From Microcoleus sp. FACHB-831 (GTDB taxonomy: Bacteria > Cyanobacteriota > Cyanobacteriia > Cyanobacteriales > FACHB-T130): a stretch of DNA of 64,000 nucleotides. Under the pieces are notes generated by a model. It was given only the letters and a program-made list of their open reading frames with translations, made no database searches and was not told the origin of the DNA. Shown piece after piece: positions 33,701-44,228 of this stretch. Every line of letters starts with the position of its first letter. The first letter of the stretch is position 1. The translations under genes were made by a program, and so were the position numbers. Location of the stretch: contig NZ_JACJON010000068.1 of the NCBI RefSeq assembly GCF_014695585.1, positions 1-64,000 of the forward strand, written 5' to 3'.

Positions 33701-35605
33701 ATGCAATCGGCAACAGTCGAACAGAAGCCAAGCCAACTACCGCCGCTGATTCCCCGCGATATTCTCTTCGGCAACCCAGAACGCACCAGCCCGCAACTTT
33801 CACCCGATGGCAAGTACCTAGCCTACATCGCCCCCGACGATAAAAATGTCTTGCAAGTATGGCTGCGTACCGTCGGACAAGAAGACGACCGCCAGCTAAC
33901 CGCCGACAAAAAGCGCGGCATTCGCATATTCTTCTGGACTTATAACACCGACCAATTGCTATATATGCAAGACTCGGAAGGCGACGAGAACTTTCACCTC
34001 TACTTAGTCAACATACAGTCCAACATCGTCCGTGACATAACGCCGTTCCAAGGAATTCAAGCTCAACCCATCGAACTCGACCCGAATTTCCCTTCAGAAG
34101 CGCTAGTGGGGATGAACCTGAACGACCCCAGCAAACACGATGTCTACCGCATCAACCTGAAAAACGGTGCAGCTGAGTTAGATACCGAAAACCCAGGCAA
34201 TATCGTTGGCTGGACGGCTGACGCCCAGTTCCAAGTACGCGCAGCCACAGCCGCAACGCCAGATGGTGGTTACGATCTATTGTTCCGGGAAACGATAGAT
34301 AAGCCTTGGGAAACTCTCCGCCACTGGGGGCCAGATGATGAAGGCGGCGCGGTTAGTTTCTCGGCTGATGGTAAAACACTCTACATCAGCGGCAGTCACG
34401 ATGCTAACGCCAGCCGTTTGATTGCCCTAGATTTAGCCACCCGTAAGGAAACAGTTATTGCCGAAGATCCTCAATACGACATCGGCGGGATACTCGTCCA
34501 CCCAGTTACGCGAGTCATCCAGGCGGTTTCCTTCTATAAAGACAAACAAGAGTGGCAGGTACTTGATGAAAGCATAGCTGCTGATTTTGAGGCGATCGCT
34601 CAAGTAAGTCCAGGAGATTTTGCAGTTGGCAGCCGCGACCTGGCCGACAAAAACTGGCTAGTATCTTACATGGCTGACAATGGCCCTGTCTATTACTACG
34701 CCTACAACCGAGACTCGAAAACCAGTAGCTTGCTTTTTAGCAACCAACCCAAACTCGAAGGCTTGCAGCTTGCATCCATGCAACCAATTTCCTACGAGGC
34801 ACGGGACGGCTTAACAATTCACGGCTACCTGACAACGCCTGTAGGGATACCTGCAAACAATTTACCAACAGTGCTTCTCGTTCATGGTGGCCCCTGGGCA
34901 CGCGATACTTGGGGTTACGACCCAGAAGCGCAGTGGCTAGCCAATCGAGGTTATGCCGTACTGCAAGTAAACTTTCGGGGTTCCGTTGGCTACGGCAAAG
35001 CATTCGTCAACGCTGGCAATCGCGAGTGGGCGGCTAAGATGCACGACGACTTGATTGATGCCGTTAATTGGCTGGTGGAAAAAGGCATTTCTGACCGTAA
35101 TAAGATTGCCATCATGGGCGGTTCTTATGGCGGTTATGCAACCTTAGTGGGATTGACTTTCACTCCCGATGCGTTCGCCTGCGGCGTGGATATCGTTGGC
35201 CCCAGCAATTTGATAACGCTAATGCAAAGTATCCCCCCATATTGGGCACCGATGAAGGCAATGTTTTCCCATCGCCTGGGAGATTTGGAGACAGAAGAGG
35301 AGTTTTTGAAAGAGCGATCGCCCCTATTTTATGTTGACCGCATCCAAAAACCTTTACTAATCGGCCAAGGTGCAAACGATCCGCGAGTTAAGCAAGCAGA
35401 AAGCGAACAAATTGTAGAGGCGATGCAAAAAGCAGGTAAGCCTGTTGAATACGCCCTCTACACCGATGAAGGACACGGCTTCGCACGTCCAGAAAATCGA
35501 CTGCACTTCTTCGCCATAACCGAGGATTTCTTAGCCAAATACTTAGGCGGTCGGTGCGAACCCATAGGAGACATCCAAGGCCATTCCGGTGTAGTGAAGT
35601 CATAG
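33701..35605 (+). CDS. S9 family peptidase (prolyl oligopeptidase-like)
   Basis: A 634-residue protein. A beta-propeller spans about 15-360 with TolB/DPP-like strands (RTSPQLSPDGKYLAYIAPDD, GGAVSFSADGKTLYISGSHD). The C-terminal alpha/beta hydrolase has the nucleophile in IMGGSYGGYATLVGL, the acid in LLIGQGANDPRVK and the histidine in YTDEGHGFARPEN. The oxyanion motif LLVHGGPWARDTWGYD is intact. It cleaves short peptides after proline or similar residues; the propeller limits access. No signal peptide is seen, so it is probably cytoplasmic. The start is supported by AGGAAG upstream. The gene stands alone on this strand. Confidence 0.93.
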   Translation: MQSATVEQKPSQLPPLIPRDILFGNPERTSPQLSPDGKYLAYIAPDDKNVLQVWLRTVGQEDDRQLTADKKRGIRIFFWTYNTDQLLYMQDSEGDENFHLYLVNIQSNIVRDITPFQGIQAQPIELDPNFPSEALVGMNLNDPSKHDVYRINLKNGAAELDTENPGNIVGWTADAQFQVRAATAATPDGGYDLLFRETIDKPWETLRHWGPDDEGGAVSFSADGKTLYISGSHDANASRLIALDLATRKETVIAEDPQYDIGGILVHPVTRVIQAVSFYKDKQEWQVLDESIAADFEAIAQVSPGDFAVGSRDLADKNWLVSYMADNGPVYYYAYNRDSKTSSLLFSNQPKLEGLQLASMQPISYEARDGLTIHGYLTTPVGIPANNLPTVLLVHGGPWARDTWGYDPEAQWLANRGYAVLQVNFRGSVGYGKAFVNAGNREWAAKMHDDLIDAVNWLVEKGISDRNKIAIMGGSYGGYATLVGLTFTPDAFACGVDIVGPSNLITLMQSIPPYWAPMKAMFSHRLGDLETEEEFLKERSPLFYVDRIQKPLLIGQGANDPRVKQAESEQIVEAMQKAGKPVEYALYTDEGHGFARPENRLHFFAITEDFLAKYLGGRCEPIGDIQGHSGVVKS

Positions 35606-35979
35606 GGAAACTGTGACAAATTAATAACTTTCTTTGACAGAGGCAAGGAAACTTTAATCTAAAGTAGGGTGGGCATTGCCCACCTGTCCCCTTTGCAAGC
35701 TGACTTCTACAATTCCTTCTGAAGTGAGGTGGAAAATAGCAATTGCATCTTCTGCCTGCGTAGCAAATATTTGTCGCCAGAGTAGGGGAAAATGAAACTG
35801 CGTTGCGGTATCGTTTGTGAATGTGTACGCAAAGTACCAGTTTAGGTTTTAGAAATTACGCCAGCATTCGTGCATAATCATTACCTAATTCTTCATACCG
35901 TAAGCTGCGAAGAAAATGTCTCGGTATGGCTCGGCTATGAGATTTATGGCAATCTTTTCCCTAGCGCCACGTTCAACAG
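35606..35979. other. intergenic region with decayed coding traces
   Basis: The spacer between the convergent peptidase and membrane glycosyltransferase genes. It contains a GGGTGGGCATTGCCCACC repeat near 35667, of the same family as 59410-59432, the minus-strand open fragment listed separately, and a second short minus-strand stretch encoding FLRSLRYEELGNDYARMLA near 35870-35930. These look like leftovers of former genes. Confidence 0.4.
35654..35848 (-). pseudogene. open fragment of an unidentified protein
   Basis: A 64-codon open stretch between two stops encodes WYFAYTFTNDTATQFHFPLL, then WRQIFATQAEDAIAIFHLTS. It looks protein-like (alternating hydrophobicity, no rare composition) but has no plausible start and runs into a dispersed repeat at its end. 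I do not recognise it. It may be the tail of a degraded gene. Confidence 0.3.
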
Positions 35980-37818
35980 CTATGGAACGCGATCGCCCAC
36001 TTCAGCCGCTTGATTTGACTGCTCTTTTATAAGATAAGCGTAAGATTCAGTATTGCCAAGCTTTTTCCAATCCTTGAAAGTGTTTAAAGGTGGTATATTT
36101 CCGCTAACAATAGCTTTTACTCCTGTTGTTGCGATCGCTTTTATAACTTCTGCCTGAACTGATGGTTCTGCTGACCAAAAGCTATCAGCATCTTTGGCAT
36201 CCACCTCAGAAACAATCCTCACTCGCGCCAATCTAGCCCAGTGACCCGCGAATGCACCATCAACAATTGTTTGGCGACGTTTGGAAAAATATGCAATGTA
36301 TCCGACTTTATCTCCAGGTTTAATTCCCATCTGATTGTTTAAGCCGTCCGCCACCTGCCAGTCAATATGTTCTGCTGCTATTAATCTTTTTCCTACGTCG
36401 TTTATCGAGTCTTTAGCCAGATAACCACCGCTTACGATTAAAGCAGCCAGAGTCATAGCAGTTATTAATTTTTTAGATTTTTGCGAATCGGGCAGGCGCA
36501 CGCTTGCCAAAACTCCGGCAAACAAAAGTACGACAAAGGAAGCCACGTATCTTTCCTCTAGGTACACTAGCATATAAACCCCTAAGCCCGCGATCGCTGG
36601 AATCAGTATCCGCCAATTTTGTGCTAAGTCTTTTCCAGCAAATTTAAGTCTATCCCCCATACAAGCAACTATTAAATATCCGAATGCTAATTGGGCGAAA
36701 AACATTTTATAGTAACTGCTGGCAATTTTTGCTATTGTTGCTAGCTGTTTGCCTAGATTAAATTTTGTTTTAACGCCTTCATACCAGTATGAGGGGTCGT
36801 ACCAAGGAGCATAGCTAACATTAAAAGGCGAGGCGAATTCGTAAACTGGAGGATTATCAAATATTTGTCTAGTCGGATGCTTGGGCTTACCATGATCGGG
36901 CGGATTTCCCTGCCAATGTCGATAACCAGGCTGAACGCCGCTAACAAACCATGCATAAGTTGTCTTGCCCGTATCACCAGACGTCAGGCGACCTTTCGCT
37001 AGGGAAAAGGCAGTAATGAAAGGAGCTACGGTAATAGCAAAAACCAGTAGTGCAACTAATACTCGTGGAAATGCTCGTCGCAGATTGCCTACTGAAAATA
37101 AGCTAACTCCTAAAAATACAAAAGCTAGGGGAAACATCGCTGTCTTGGATAGATAACTTAATCCAAGAACGAATCCCAGGATAATGAAGTTGTACCAAGA
37201 GTCAGACTTTGCATATATCCGCAACAATAGCCCCGAAGCTATGTATACAAGTGCAGTAGCGCACATATCTGGTGTTACTGCCGCTGTATCTTCAACAGGA
37301 ACCCGTATCCATTTGAGAGAAGACCAGAGAAATATAGTATAACCTAGTACTATCCACACCCATTCTGGTATTTTAAAATAATTATTTTTACCATCTGCGA
37401 TCGCCACTTTATTTTGATAATAAAAAAGCAGTTCGCCTAAGAAAAATTCAAAGCAGACTAAAGCGACTATATAAAGAATAAAATTAACCAAATGTACGAG
37501 GGGAAATTCCCAGTAAGGAGAAGGCTTTAAAATAAAAAAACTCAAGCCTAGCACCCAAGAATAAAGCGGACTCCAGTGACCATTCAGAGCTAAGTTCCAG
37601 TCTCCTCGGAAGTAGGCATCACCCATGTCTAAGTAAGAAATACCATCTGACCACATGGTGTAACGGTAAGCCCAGCCTTGAACAGCACCCATAACTATAG
37701 CTACGAGCCAAAAGATAGCTCTTAGGGAATATCTTTTTTTGACATGCTTCTGCAAAGTGCTTGCACGCCAATGGGATTCTTTCTTAGAGGGAGAGGAAAC
37801 AGTCTGTATTCCAAACAT
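35980..37818 (-). CDS. polytopic glycosyltransferase-like membrane protein
   Basis: A 612-residue protein with about ten membrane segments in the first 450 residues (for example FWLVAIVMGAVQGWAYRYTM, WVWIVLGYTIFLWSSLKWI, WYNFIILGFVLGLSYLSKTA). The first loop after helix 1 has WSDGISYLDMGDAYFRGD, acidic residues in the position of the catalytic Asp of GT39/GT83 (PMT/ArnT) enzymes. The C-terminal 150 residues are soluble. The layout fits GT-C transferases that use lipid-linked sugars at the membrane. The substrate is unknown. It lies upstream of other surface-glycan genes but on the opposite strand from the GT2 fusion. Confidence 0.75.
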   Translation of the reverse strand: MFGIQTVSSPSKKESHWRASTLQKHVKKRYSLRAIFWLVAIVMGAVQGWAYRYTMWSDGISYLDMGDAYFRGDWNLALNGHWSPLYSWVLGLSFFILKPSPYWEFPLVHLVNFILYIVALVCFEFFLGELLFYYQNKVAIADGKNNYFKIPEWVWIVLGYTIFLWSSLKWIRVPVEDTAAVTPDMCATALVYIASGLLLRIYAKSDSWYNFIILGFVLGLSYLSKTAMFPLAFVFLGVSLFSVGNLRRAFPRVLVALLVFAITVAPFITAFSLAKGRLTSGDTGKTTYAWFVSGVQPGYRHWQGNPPDHGKPKHPTRQIFDNPPVYEFASPFNVSYAPWYDPSYWYEGVKTKFNLGKQLATIAKIASSYYKMFFAQLAFGYLIVACMGDRLKFAGKDLAQNWRILIPAIAGLGVYMLVYLEERYVASFVVLLFAGVLASVRLPDSQKSKKLITAMTLAALIVSGGYLAKDSINDVGKRLIAAEHIDWQVADGLNNQMGIKPGDKVGYIAYFSKRRQTIVDGAFAGHWARLARVRIVSEVDAKDADSFWSAEPSVQAEVIKAIATTGVKAIVSGNIPPLNTFKDWKKLGNTESYAYLIKEQSNQAAEVGDRVP

Positions 37819-38290
37819 TGCAAGTAGAGTCCCTAATGTTTGCCACTCGCATAGTAGAGTGATATCTTTATTAAGATATCTATCAAAAGTTTTAGTTCTG
37901 CTTTACAAATTGCCAGATAGGCGGTGTTAAATAGCCATTCGTCAACGATTTAGCTTTTATACACCAGCAAATATGAGTATGCTGGAGGGCAAAACAAGAC
38001 GTGGCTATGTTCATTAGGTAGCGCGTGCTGCACGACGATCTTCGTCAAGGTGACACTATGGACTTACCCCTTACAAATGTAAATCATTAACAGTACAGTA
38101 ATCTCCTACTACTACACTGGGAAGTTTTCAGAGCTTATTTGCACTGTACTCAGCAAGGTTCTTGAAGGTTGGTTCTTATTATCAAATGGCTGCAAATAAA
38201 TACCTAATTTAGTATTAACCACTACTGCGATTTTTGCTTAATAGGTGTATAATAATATTTCTTTGTATAGCTTTTGGGAAATTTCCTCAC
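37819..38290. other. divergent promoter region, nothing recognised
   Basis: About 470 bases between the leftward membrane glycosyltransferase and the rightward methyltransferase-GT2 fusion. AT-rich, with a TTG in frame at 38234 that would extend the fusion by 19 hydrophobic residues. No RNA gene or repeat identified. Confidence 0.35.
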
Positions 38291-39715
38291 ATGACTCAGA
38301 TCGCCCCTGTACAAAAGTTGGAAACTTATAACGAACCCGTACAAAAGTGGAGAAACCGCAATCTTTATTACTATAAAGATTTAGAAAAATTTTACTGTTC
38401 TGTAGTTCAACCAAGAGCCGATGTTCTAGAAGTTGGCATAGGATTGGGAGAATTGCTGAACGCTGTAGAACCTAAACATGGTTTGGGAATTGACAGAAGC
38501 GAGCAAACGGTTGAGAATTCGCGCACAAACTTCCCTGATTTAGAGTTTGCTGTCGAAGATATAGAGGAATTTGCTCCTAACCAATCATTTGACTATATAT
38601 TACTGGCGAATACAATTAGCTACATTGGCGATATTCAGAAGGCATTGAGAAACATACACAAAGCCTGTACGCCATCTACTCGGGTAGTTTTAACTTATCA
38701 TAATCCAGCCTGGGAAATAATTTTGAGATTGGCTACCTTACTTAAGCAGAGGATGCCTTTCTTGTCCTTAAATTGGCTAAGTTATCAGGATATTGAGAAT
38801 TTGCTAAGTCTCAATGGATTTGAGGTAGTTTATCGCGGCAAGCGGATGCTATTTCCCAAGCGAATTCCTCTAATTTCTTGGTTTTTTAATAGCTTTTTAG
38901 CTCATCTACCAGGATTCAATAGCTTGTGTTTAACAGAATACGCTATAGCAAGAATCCGCCCAAGCGAGGATGAGAAACAGAAAAGAATCGATCAAATGAC
39001 TTGTTCAGTTATTGTTCCAGCGCGAAACGAATCCAAGAATATAGAGGGTTGCGTTACGCGGCTGCCAAAAATGGGCAAGCACACTGAAATTATTTTTATA
39101 GAGGGGCACTCTAAGGATGATACTTGGAGTGAAATTCAGCGCGTCCAAGCTGAATATGGCGATCGCTGGGATATTAAGATAGCCCAGCAAAGTGGCAAAG
39201 GTAAGGGAGACGCAGTTCGTCAAGGCTTTGACATGGCGACTGGTGACGTACTGATCATTCTCGACTCAGATTTGACAGTTAAGCCAGAAGAGCTAATTTA
39301 TTTCTACGAGGCGGTGGCTTCTGGATTCTGTGAATTTGCCAATGGCTGTAGATTAATCTATCCAGTAAATAAAGAAGCTATGCCTTGGCTTAACCAGATG
39401 GCGAATAGATTTTTTGCCTGGTTCCTGTCTTACTTGTTAAGTACCAAGATCAAAGATTCGCTTTGTGGAACTAAGGCGCTTACTAAGGAAAACTATCAGA
39501 AGATAGCAGATAATCGCTCGTATTTTGGAGATTTCGACCCATTTGGAGATTTCGATCTTCTATTTGGTGCTGCTAAACTTGGCCTGCATATTAAAGATAT
39601 CCCAGTTAGATACGTCCCTAGAACTTATGGAAGTTCAAACATTCAACACGTTAAAGAAGGACTTACCCTTTTTAAGATGTGTATGTATGCAGCCAAGAAA
39701 ATCAAGTTCATTTAG
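38291..39715 (+). CDS. methyltransferase-glycosyltransferase family 2 fusion
   Basis: A 474-residue two-domain protein. Residues 1-230 form a class I SAM methyltransferase with motif I DVLEVGIGLGELLNAV and LGIDRSEQTVENS. Residues 235-474 form a GT2 domain: SVIVPARNESKNIEGCV, the D in GHSKDDTW, and the DxD-like LIILDSDLTVKPEE. FFAWFLSYLLSTKIKDSLCG is the acceptor-side stretch typical of dolichyl-phosphate-type GT2 enzymes. It probably makes or modifies a lipid-linked sugar for surface glycans. The start is ATG 38291 (MTQIAPVQK); the upstream TTG would add a hydrophobic leader. Gene order with the GT-C proteins on either side suggests one pathway. Confidence 0.87.
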   Translation: MTQIAPVQKLETYNEPVQKWRNRNLYYYKDLEKFYCSVVQPRADVLEVGIGLGELLNAVEPKHGLGIDRSEQTVENSRTNFPDLEFAVEDIEEFAPNQSFDYILLANTISYIGDIQKALRNIHKACTPSTRVVLTYHNPAWEIILRLATLLKQRMPFLSLNWLSYQDIENLLSLNGFEVVYRGKRMLFPKRIPLISWFFNSFLAHLPGFNSLCLTEYAIARIRPSEDEKQKRIDQMTCSVIVPARNESKNIEGCVTRLPKMGKHTEIIFIEGHSKDDTWSEIQRVQAEYGDRWDIKIAQQSGKGKGDAVRQGFDMATGDVLIILDSDLTVKPEELIYFYEAVASGFCEFANGCRLIYPVNKEAMPWLNQMANRFFAWFLSYLLSTKIKDSLCGTKALTKENYQKIADNRSYFGDFDPFGDFDLLFGAAKLGLHIKDIPVRYVPRTYGSSNIQHVKEGLTLFKMCMYAAKKIKFI

Positions 39716-39812
39716 TTGAGAAATTGGAGTTAAAAGAGGAGGGCGATCGCTATTCCCGCTTTCCTCCTGTTTTAACCTCAGCCAAGCGTTGCCGATAGAG
39801 GAGATAATTCTC

Positions 39813-41201
39813 CTACTCGGCAACGCTTTGTTCTTCTAGAGAATTCTTCTTGCTGAACTTATCAAAAATTACAGACAAGCCATATCCGGCAAGAATGCAG
39901 ATAAGCGGCATAATTGGATGGCGAAAACGGCTGTAACCGCTTTGCCCTCCAGCAGCGGCAAGTAAGTAAAAACCCAAACTCAGAAGCGCCATAAATGGTA
40001 TATTGTTGAGCCAATTTCTATAAGAAATCAACCCTACCGCCGCCAGTAAAATGTAGGCAAATAAAAGCACGCCCATAAGTGCGTAAGTTCCGAAAATTAC
40101 AGGATCTTTTTGCATAATGCTTTTGGCGGTTTCTGTTCTGCTATCTTGAAATGCTCCTTGAGTTTTTCCTAGTTCGTTAACATTGCGCCCAAATAAACTT
40201 ATGTACTCGCCAGCACCAGGCCCGCTGAGAACTTGTACAATGCCCTTTAAGTGCAGAATTAGATAAACCAAGCGATTTTCGGCGAGAATCTTTTTGCCAT
40301 CTTCGCGCATGGACAAATATCTCTCCGTTTGGGTTCCGTTGCGTAGTTCTGGGTGCAAACTATAATAAATTTGTCGATCTAGAAATCCCAGCTTCTTTTG
40401 CATATCAACGAAGGGGATGTTCTCTTTCACAGCCAGGACGGACGCAGCTTTATAAAAATAGAGATTAACATCAACACCAGCCGCAAATCCAGGATATCCA
40501 GCCACAACCCTGTTCCTAACTTCCCAAACGCCAATGATTCCCATGGAAATTACAAAAAACAAACAGGCGTGAACGAGGAATATTTTTTTCTTCTGTATTT
40601 TGGTAAAAATCCAGATTAATAGAAAAATAGTTATTAGAAACGGCAAGTAATAGCTGATGGGTCTAACATAAGTGGAGACCCCTAAAGCAATTGCAGAGAA
40701 GAGTAAATATTTGAAGCGTCTGCATTCTATATACTTACAAAAACAATATAAAAACACCATTAATATAGTGGTATATAATGTCTCCGACATTAGTTTTGTC
40801 GTATACAAAATTGAAAGTGGTTCAACTGCATATAACCCAGCACATAAAGCTGAAAGTTTAACTTTACCTCCAGATAAAAGCAATGCAACTTGGTAAACTA
40901 GGTAAACTGTTAAACAACTTAAAAGGATTTGTAGGCCAATAGTAACTCCTTCGGGGTTGTTTAACAAAAGACCGGGAAGTAATAATAATGGATACCCAGG
41001 CGGATATTCAATATCTGGCGTTACACCATCTTTGTTTAGAAAGCGACCAGTTGCTAGTAGTTGAGTGGCTGGTTCTATGTATAAGCCTGTATCGGCTGAA
41101 TGGAATACTAATGGGTTGTTGGTATAAATAAAGGCAAAAAGCGGAAGTAAAAATCTAATTAAAAAAGCGCCTAACAGTATGGGCAGAATTAGTCTTTTCA
41201 T
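39813..41201 (-). CDS. polytopic glycosyltransferase-like membrane protein (GT39/GT-C type)
   Basis: A 462-residue protein with ten or more membrane helices. The first loop contains NPLVFHSADTGLYIEPATQL, with Asp in the GT-C catalytic position, and [18 protein letters not shown], typical of PMT-like proteins. Further helices include ITIFLLIWIFTKI and ALMGVLLFAYILLAAVGLI. The C-terminus ends in charged KFSKKNSLEEQS. It would transfer a sugar from a polyprenyl carrier to an acceptor. It is convergent with the methyltransferase-GT2 fusion, which may make its donor. Exact substrate unknown. Confidence 0.78.
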   Translation of the reverse strand: MKRLILPILLGAFLIRFLLPLFAFIYTNNPLVFHSADTGLYIEPATQLLATGRFLNKDGVTPDIEYPPGYPLLLLPGLLLNNPEGVTIGLQILLSCLTVYLVYQVALLLSGGKVKLSALCAGLYAVEPLSILYTTKLMSETLYTTILMVFLYCFCKYIECRRFKYLLFSAIALGVSTYVRPISYYLPFLITIFLLIWIFTKIQKKKIFLVHACLFFVISMGIIGVWEVRNRVVAGYPGFAAGVDVNLYFYKAASVLAVKENIPFVDMQKKLGFLDRQIYYSLHPELRNGTQTERYLSMREDGKKILAENRLVYLILHLKGIVQVLSGPGAGEYISLFGRNVNELGKTQGAFQDSRTETAKSIMQKDPVIFGTYALMGVLLFAYILLAAVGLISYRNWLNNIPFMALLSLGFYLLAAAGGQSGYSRFRHPIMPLICILAGYGLSVIFDKFSKKNSLEEQSVAE

Positions 41202-41294
41202 ATTGCTTCGCGGCAGTTACTACAAAGACAGTGAGTAGTATTGAAATATAGATGCTACACATCTTGCGAACAGCATAGCAGAAAAATTAATTAA

Positions 41295-41323
41295 GGGCGT
41301 AGCGCAGAAGCTTCGCTACGCCC
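41295..41323 (-). terminator. rho-independent terminator of acs
   Basis: GGGCGTAGCG (41295-41304) pairs perfectly with CGCTACGCCC (41314-41323). On the minus strand it is followed by TTAATTAATTTTTC, a good U-rich tail, eight bases past the acs stop. Confidence 0.8.
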
Positions 41324-41330
41324 TATTGGC

Positions 41331-43304
41331 TTATGTGCCTTCCCGCAGTTTGTCGAGTACGCCACGATCCTCTAATGTAGAGGTGTCGCCGGAGACTTCT
41401 TGACCAGAAGCAAGCGATCGCAGCAACCGCCGCATAATCTTACCCGAACGAGTTTTCGGCAAAGAATCGGTAAAGCGAATTTCACCCGGACGCGCGATCG
41501 CGCCTATCTCTTTAACTACGTGTTGCTTTAGTTCCTTACTCAGTTCCTCACTCGGCTGGTGGCTGCCCTCTAAAGTAACAAAAGCAACAATATCCTCACC
41601 CTTCACCTCATCAGGCTTGCTCACCACAGCCGCTTCAGCAACCGCAGGATGAGACACCAGCGCCGACTCAACCTCCATCGTCCCTAATCGGTGGCCAGCA
41701 ACATTAATCACATCATCCACTCGACCCATCACCCAGAAGTAGCCATTTTCATCGCGACGCGCCCCATCTCCAGCAAAATAGAAATATTGCCCATCTTTGG
41801 GGGGGACGTGTTCCCAATAAGTGCTACGGAACCGATCTGGATCGCCGTAGACAGTCCGCATCATTCCCGGCCAGGGGTACTTAATTACTAAATATCCGCC
41901 TTCATTGTCGGGAACTGATTCGCCTTCCAAATCCACAACATCAGCCATAATTCCCGGAAAGGGAAGGGTAGCAGAACCGGGTTTTGTAGCGATCGCGCCC
42001 GGAAGCGGCGTCACCATAAAGCCACCAGTCTCAGTTTGCCACCAAGTATCCACAATCGGACAACGTTCCCCGCCAATAACTCGGTGATACCACATCCACG
42101 CTTCCGGGTTAATCGGTTCGCCCACAGTTCCCAGCAATCGCAGCGAAGACAGATTTCGCGCTTTGGGCAGGTCTTCTCCCATTTTGATGAAAGAACGAAT
42201 TGCTGTAGGCGCGGTGTAGAAGATAGTGACACCGTGTTTTTCAATCACATCCCAGAAACAACCGGGATTCGACGCACGAGGCGCACCTTCGTACATTAGC
42301 GTAGTCGCGCCGTTGGACAGGGGGCCATAAACTATGTAGCTGTGTCCGGTAATCCAGCCTACGTCTGCGGTACACCAATAAACATCAGTATCCTGGAGGT
42401 CAAATGCCCATTTACCCGTCATGTGGGTATAGAGGTTATAGCCGCCAGTGGTGTGGACGACGCCTTTGGGTTTCCCAGTGCTACCGCTGGTATAGAGGAT
42501 GAACAGGAGATCTTCGCTATCCATAGGTTCGGCTGGACAATCGGTTGAGACGCTTTGTTGCATTTCATGCCACCAATGGTCGCGACCGCCTAGCTGCATA
42601 TAAACTTCTTGTCCGGTGCGTTTGACAACGAGGACGTTTTTCACGCTGGGGACACCACCATCGGCGAGGGCTTTATCTACTTGTTCTTTGAGGGGAACGA
42701 TTGCATCTTTGCGCCAGCCACCATCAGCGGTGATTACTGCTTTAGCTTGTCCGTCGTTCAAGCGATCGCGCACTGCTTCGGCGCTGAAGCCACCAAAAAT
42801 GACAGTGTGGGCTGCACCGATGCGGGCGCAAGCTAACATGGCGATCGCGGCTTCTGGAATCATAGGCATATAGATACCCACGCGATCGCCTTTTTCCACT
42901 CCCAGTTGTTTCAGCGCGTTTGCCATCTGGCAAACTTCCCCGTGCAACTGTGCATAAGTCAAAGTTCGCGAGTCTCCCGGTTCGCCTTCCCAAATCAAAG
43001 CGGGTTTATCCTTGCGCCAGGTGGTTAAGTGTCTATCTAGACAGTTGTAGGAAATATTAATTTTGCCGCCAACGAACCACTTAGCGAAGGGCGGTTCCCA
43101 ATCCAGCACGGTATGCCACTTCTCAAACCAGTGCAATTCTTGTTCTGCTAGTTCTGCCCAAAATTTCTGGGGGTCAGCCTTGGCGCGGTCATAAAGTTGC
43201 TGATACTCCTCCAGGCTTTTGATGTGGGCTTTTTGGGAAAATTGCTCTGGTGGATGGAATAGGCGATCTTCTTTCAGGATTGATTCTATGGTGGGTTGTG
43301 ACAT
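41331..43304 (-). CDS. acs: acetyl-CoA synthetase
   Basis: A 657-residue AMP-forming acetate-CoA ligase. The core motif [19 protein letters not shown] (A3) is near residue 270, [14 protein letters not shown] near 420, and the lysine of [15 protein letters not shown] near 615 is the catalytic and acetylation site. It converts acetate, ATP and CoA to acetyl-CoA. Length is standard for the family (about 650). A terminator follows and the SDR gene precedes it on the same strand by about 110 bases; no functional link is obvious. Confidence 0.97.
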   Translation of the reverse strand: MSQPTIESILKEDRLFHPPEQFSQKAHIKSLEEYQQLYDRAKADPQKFWAELAEQELHWFEKWHTVLDWEPPFAKWFVGGKINISYNCLDRHLTTWRKDKPALIWEGEPGDSRTLTYAQLHGEVCQMANALKQLGVEKGDRVGIYMPMIPEAAIAMLACARIGAAHTVIFGGFSAEAVRDRLNDGQAKAVITADGGWRKDAIVPLKEQVDKALADGGVPSVKNVLVVKRTGQEVYMQLGGRDHWWHEMQQSVSTDCPAEPMDSEDLLFILYTSGSTGKPKGVVHTTGGYNLYTHMTGKWAFDLQDTDVYWCTADVGWITGHSYIVYGPLSNGATTLMYEGAPRASNPGCFWDVIEKHGVTIFYTAPTAIRSFIKMGEDLPKARNLSSLRLLGTVGEPINPEAWMWYHRVIGGERCPIVDTWWQTETGGFMVTPLPGAIATKPGSATLPFPGIMADVVDLEGESVPDNEGGYLVIKYPWPGMMRTVYGDPDRFRSTYWEHVPPKDGQYFYFAGDGARRDENGYFWVMGRVDDVINVAGHRLGTMEVESALVSHPAVAEAAVVSKPDEVKGEDIVAFVTLEGSHQPSEELSKELKQHVVKEIGAIARPGEIRFTDSLPKTRSGKIMRRLLRSLASGQEVSGDTSTLEDRGVLDKLREGT

Positions 43305-43412
43305 AACTCTTGCTTCTGCCTGGGTTGCTCATTTTAAACATTCTTGACCCAGATTTGCACAAAATAATTTTGAGTTTCGTTAAGCAGTAGTCTTTTCAAG
43401 ACGACTATTTTC

Positions 43413-44225
43413 TCACTTCATGTTTTGAACAGAACGTTGCATCACCCACTGCATTAAGCCAGGGAAGAATCGGTAAGCTGTAGCGAGAGTCGTTGCTGAA
43501 CCGACTACCACTTCAGACCGCTTGTGCTTGACGGTATCCCAAATTGCCTGCGCCACGTCTTCCGACTTACTCGCAAATGGGGTTTGCAGCAAATCGCTCA
43601 TCTGCTGGCGGCGGGTTGATGCTTCTTGTTCATCCTTCCCCCGAAATTGCGCTCGTTCGAGGAAGTTACTGTTAGTTGCACTGGGTTGGACGATACCTAC
43701 ATGAATGCCTTTTGGTTCTAGTTCTAGGCGCATGGTTTCGGTTAGTCCGGTGATGGCATATTTGCTAGTGCAATAAGCTGTCATGTTGGGAAGGGGTACT
43801 TTGCCCCCAAAAGAGCCGACGTTGACAATTGTGCCTTCAGCGCGTTTTAGGAAGTGCGGTAGCAAGGCTTGAATGGTGTGGATGTATCCCCACACATTGG
43901 TATTTATAATGTTCTGCCAGTCGCTAATTGAGGTGTTTTCTAGTGGCCCTGTCAGGCAGATTCCGGCATTATTAATTAGTACGTCGATAGCGCCGTAGAA
44001 GTCTAATGCTTTTTCCGCGAGTGCGTTTACTTGTTGCACGTCGGTGATATCTGTGGGAATTGCAAGGACTTGGCGATCGCTCTTTCGCACTGCGATCGCC
44101 ACTTCTTCTAAGCGTTCTGGTTGTCGTGCTGCGAGGACTAAATCGTAACCTTTTTGAGCAAATAGAAGTGCTGTTGCTTTGCCTATTCCTTGGGAAGCGC
44201 CAGTAATTAGTGCAGTGGGAGCCAT
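43413..44225 (-). CDS. short-chain dehydrogenase/reductase
   Basis: A 270-residue classical SDR. The N-terminal cofactor motif is ALITGASQGIGKATALLF; NNAGI is near residue 87; the catalytic Ser lies in VNVGSFGGK and the Tyr-Lys pair in AYCTSKYAI near 155-159. It reduces or oxidises an alcohol/ketone with NAD(P)H; the substrate cannot be read. No Shine-Dalgarno is visible; instead a perfect 38-bp palindrome ends three bases before the ATG. A longer overlapping frame in another phase is a shadow. Confidence 0.92.
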   Translation of the reverse strand: MAPTALITGASQGIGKATALLFAQKGYDLVLAARQPERLEEVAIAVRKSDRQVLAIPTDITDVQQVNALAEKALDFYGAIDVLINNAGICLTGPLENTSISDWQNIINTNVWGYIHTIQALLPHFLKRAEGTIVNVGSFGGKVPLPNMTAYCTSKYAITGLTETMRLELEPKGIHVGIVQPSATNSNFLERAQFRGKDEQEASTRRQQMSDLLQTPFASKSEDVAQAIWDTVKHKRSEVVVGSATTLATAYRFFPGLMQWVMQRSVQNMK

Positions 44226-44228
44226 GCT

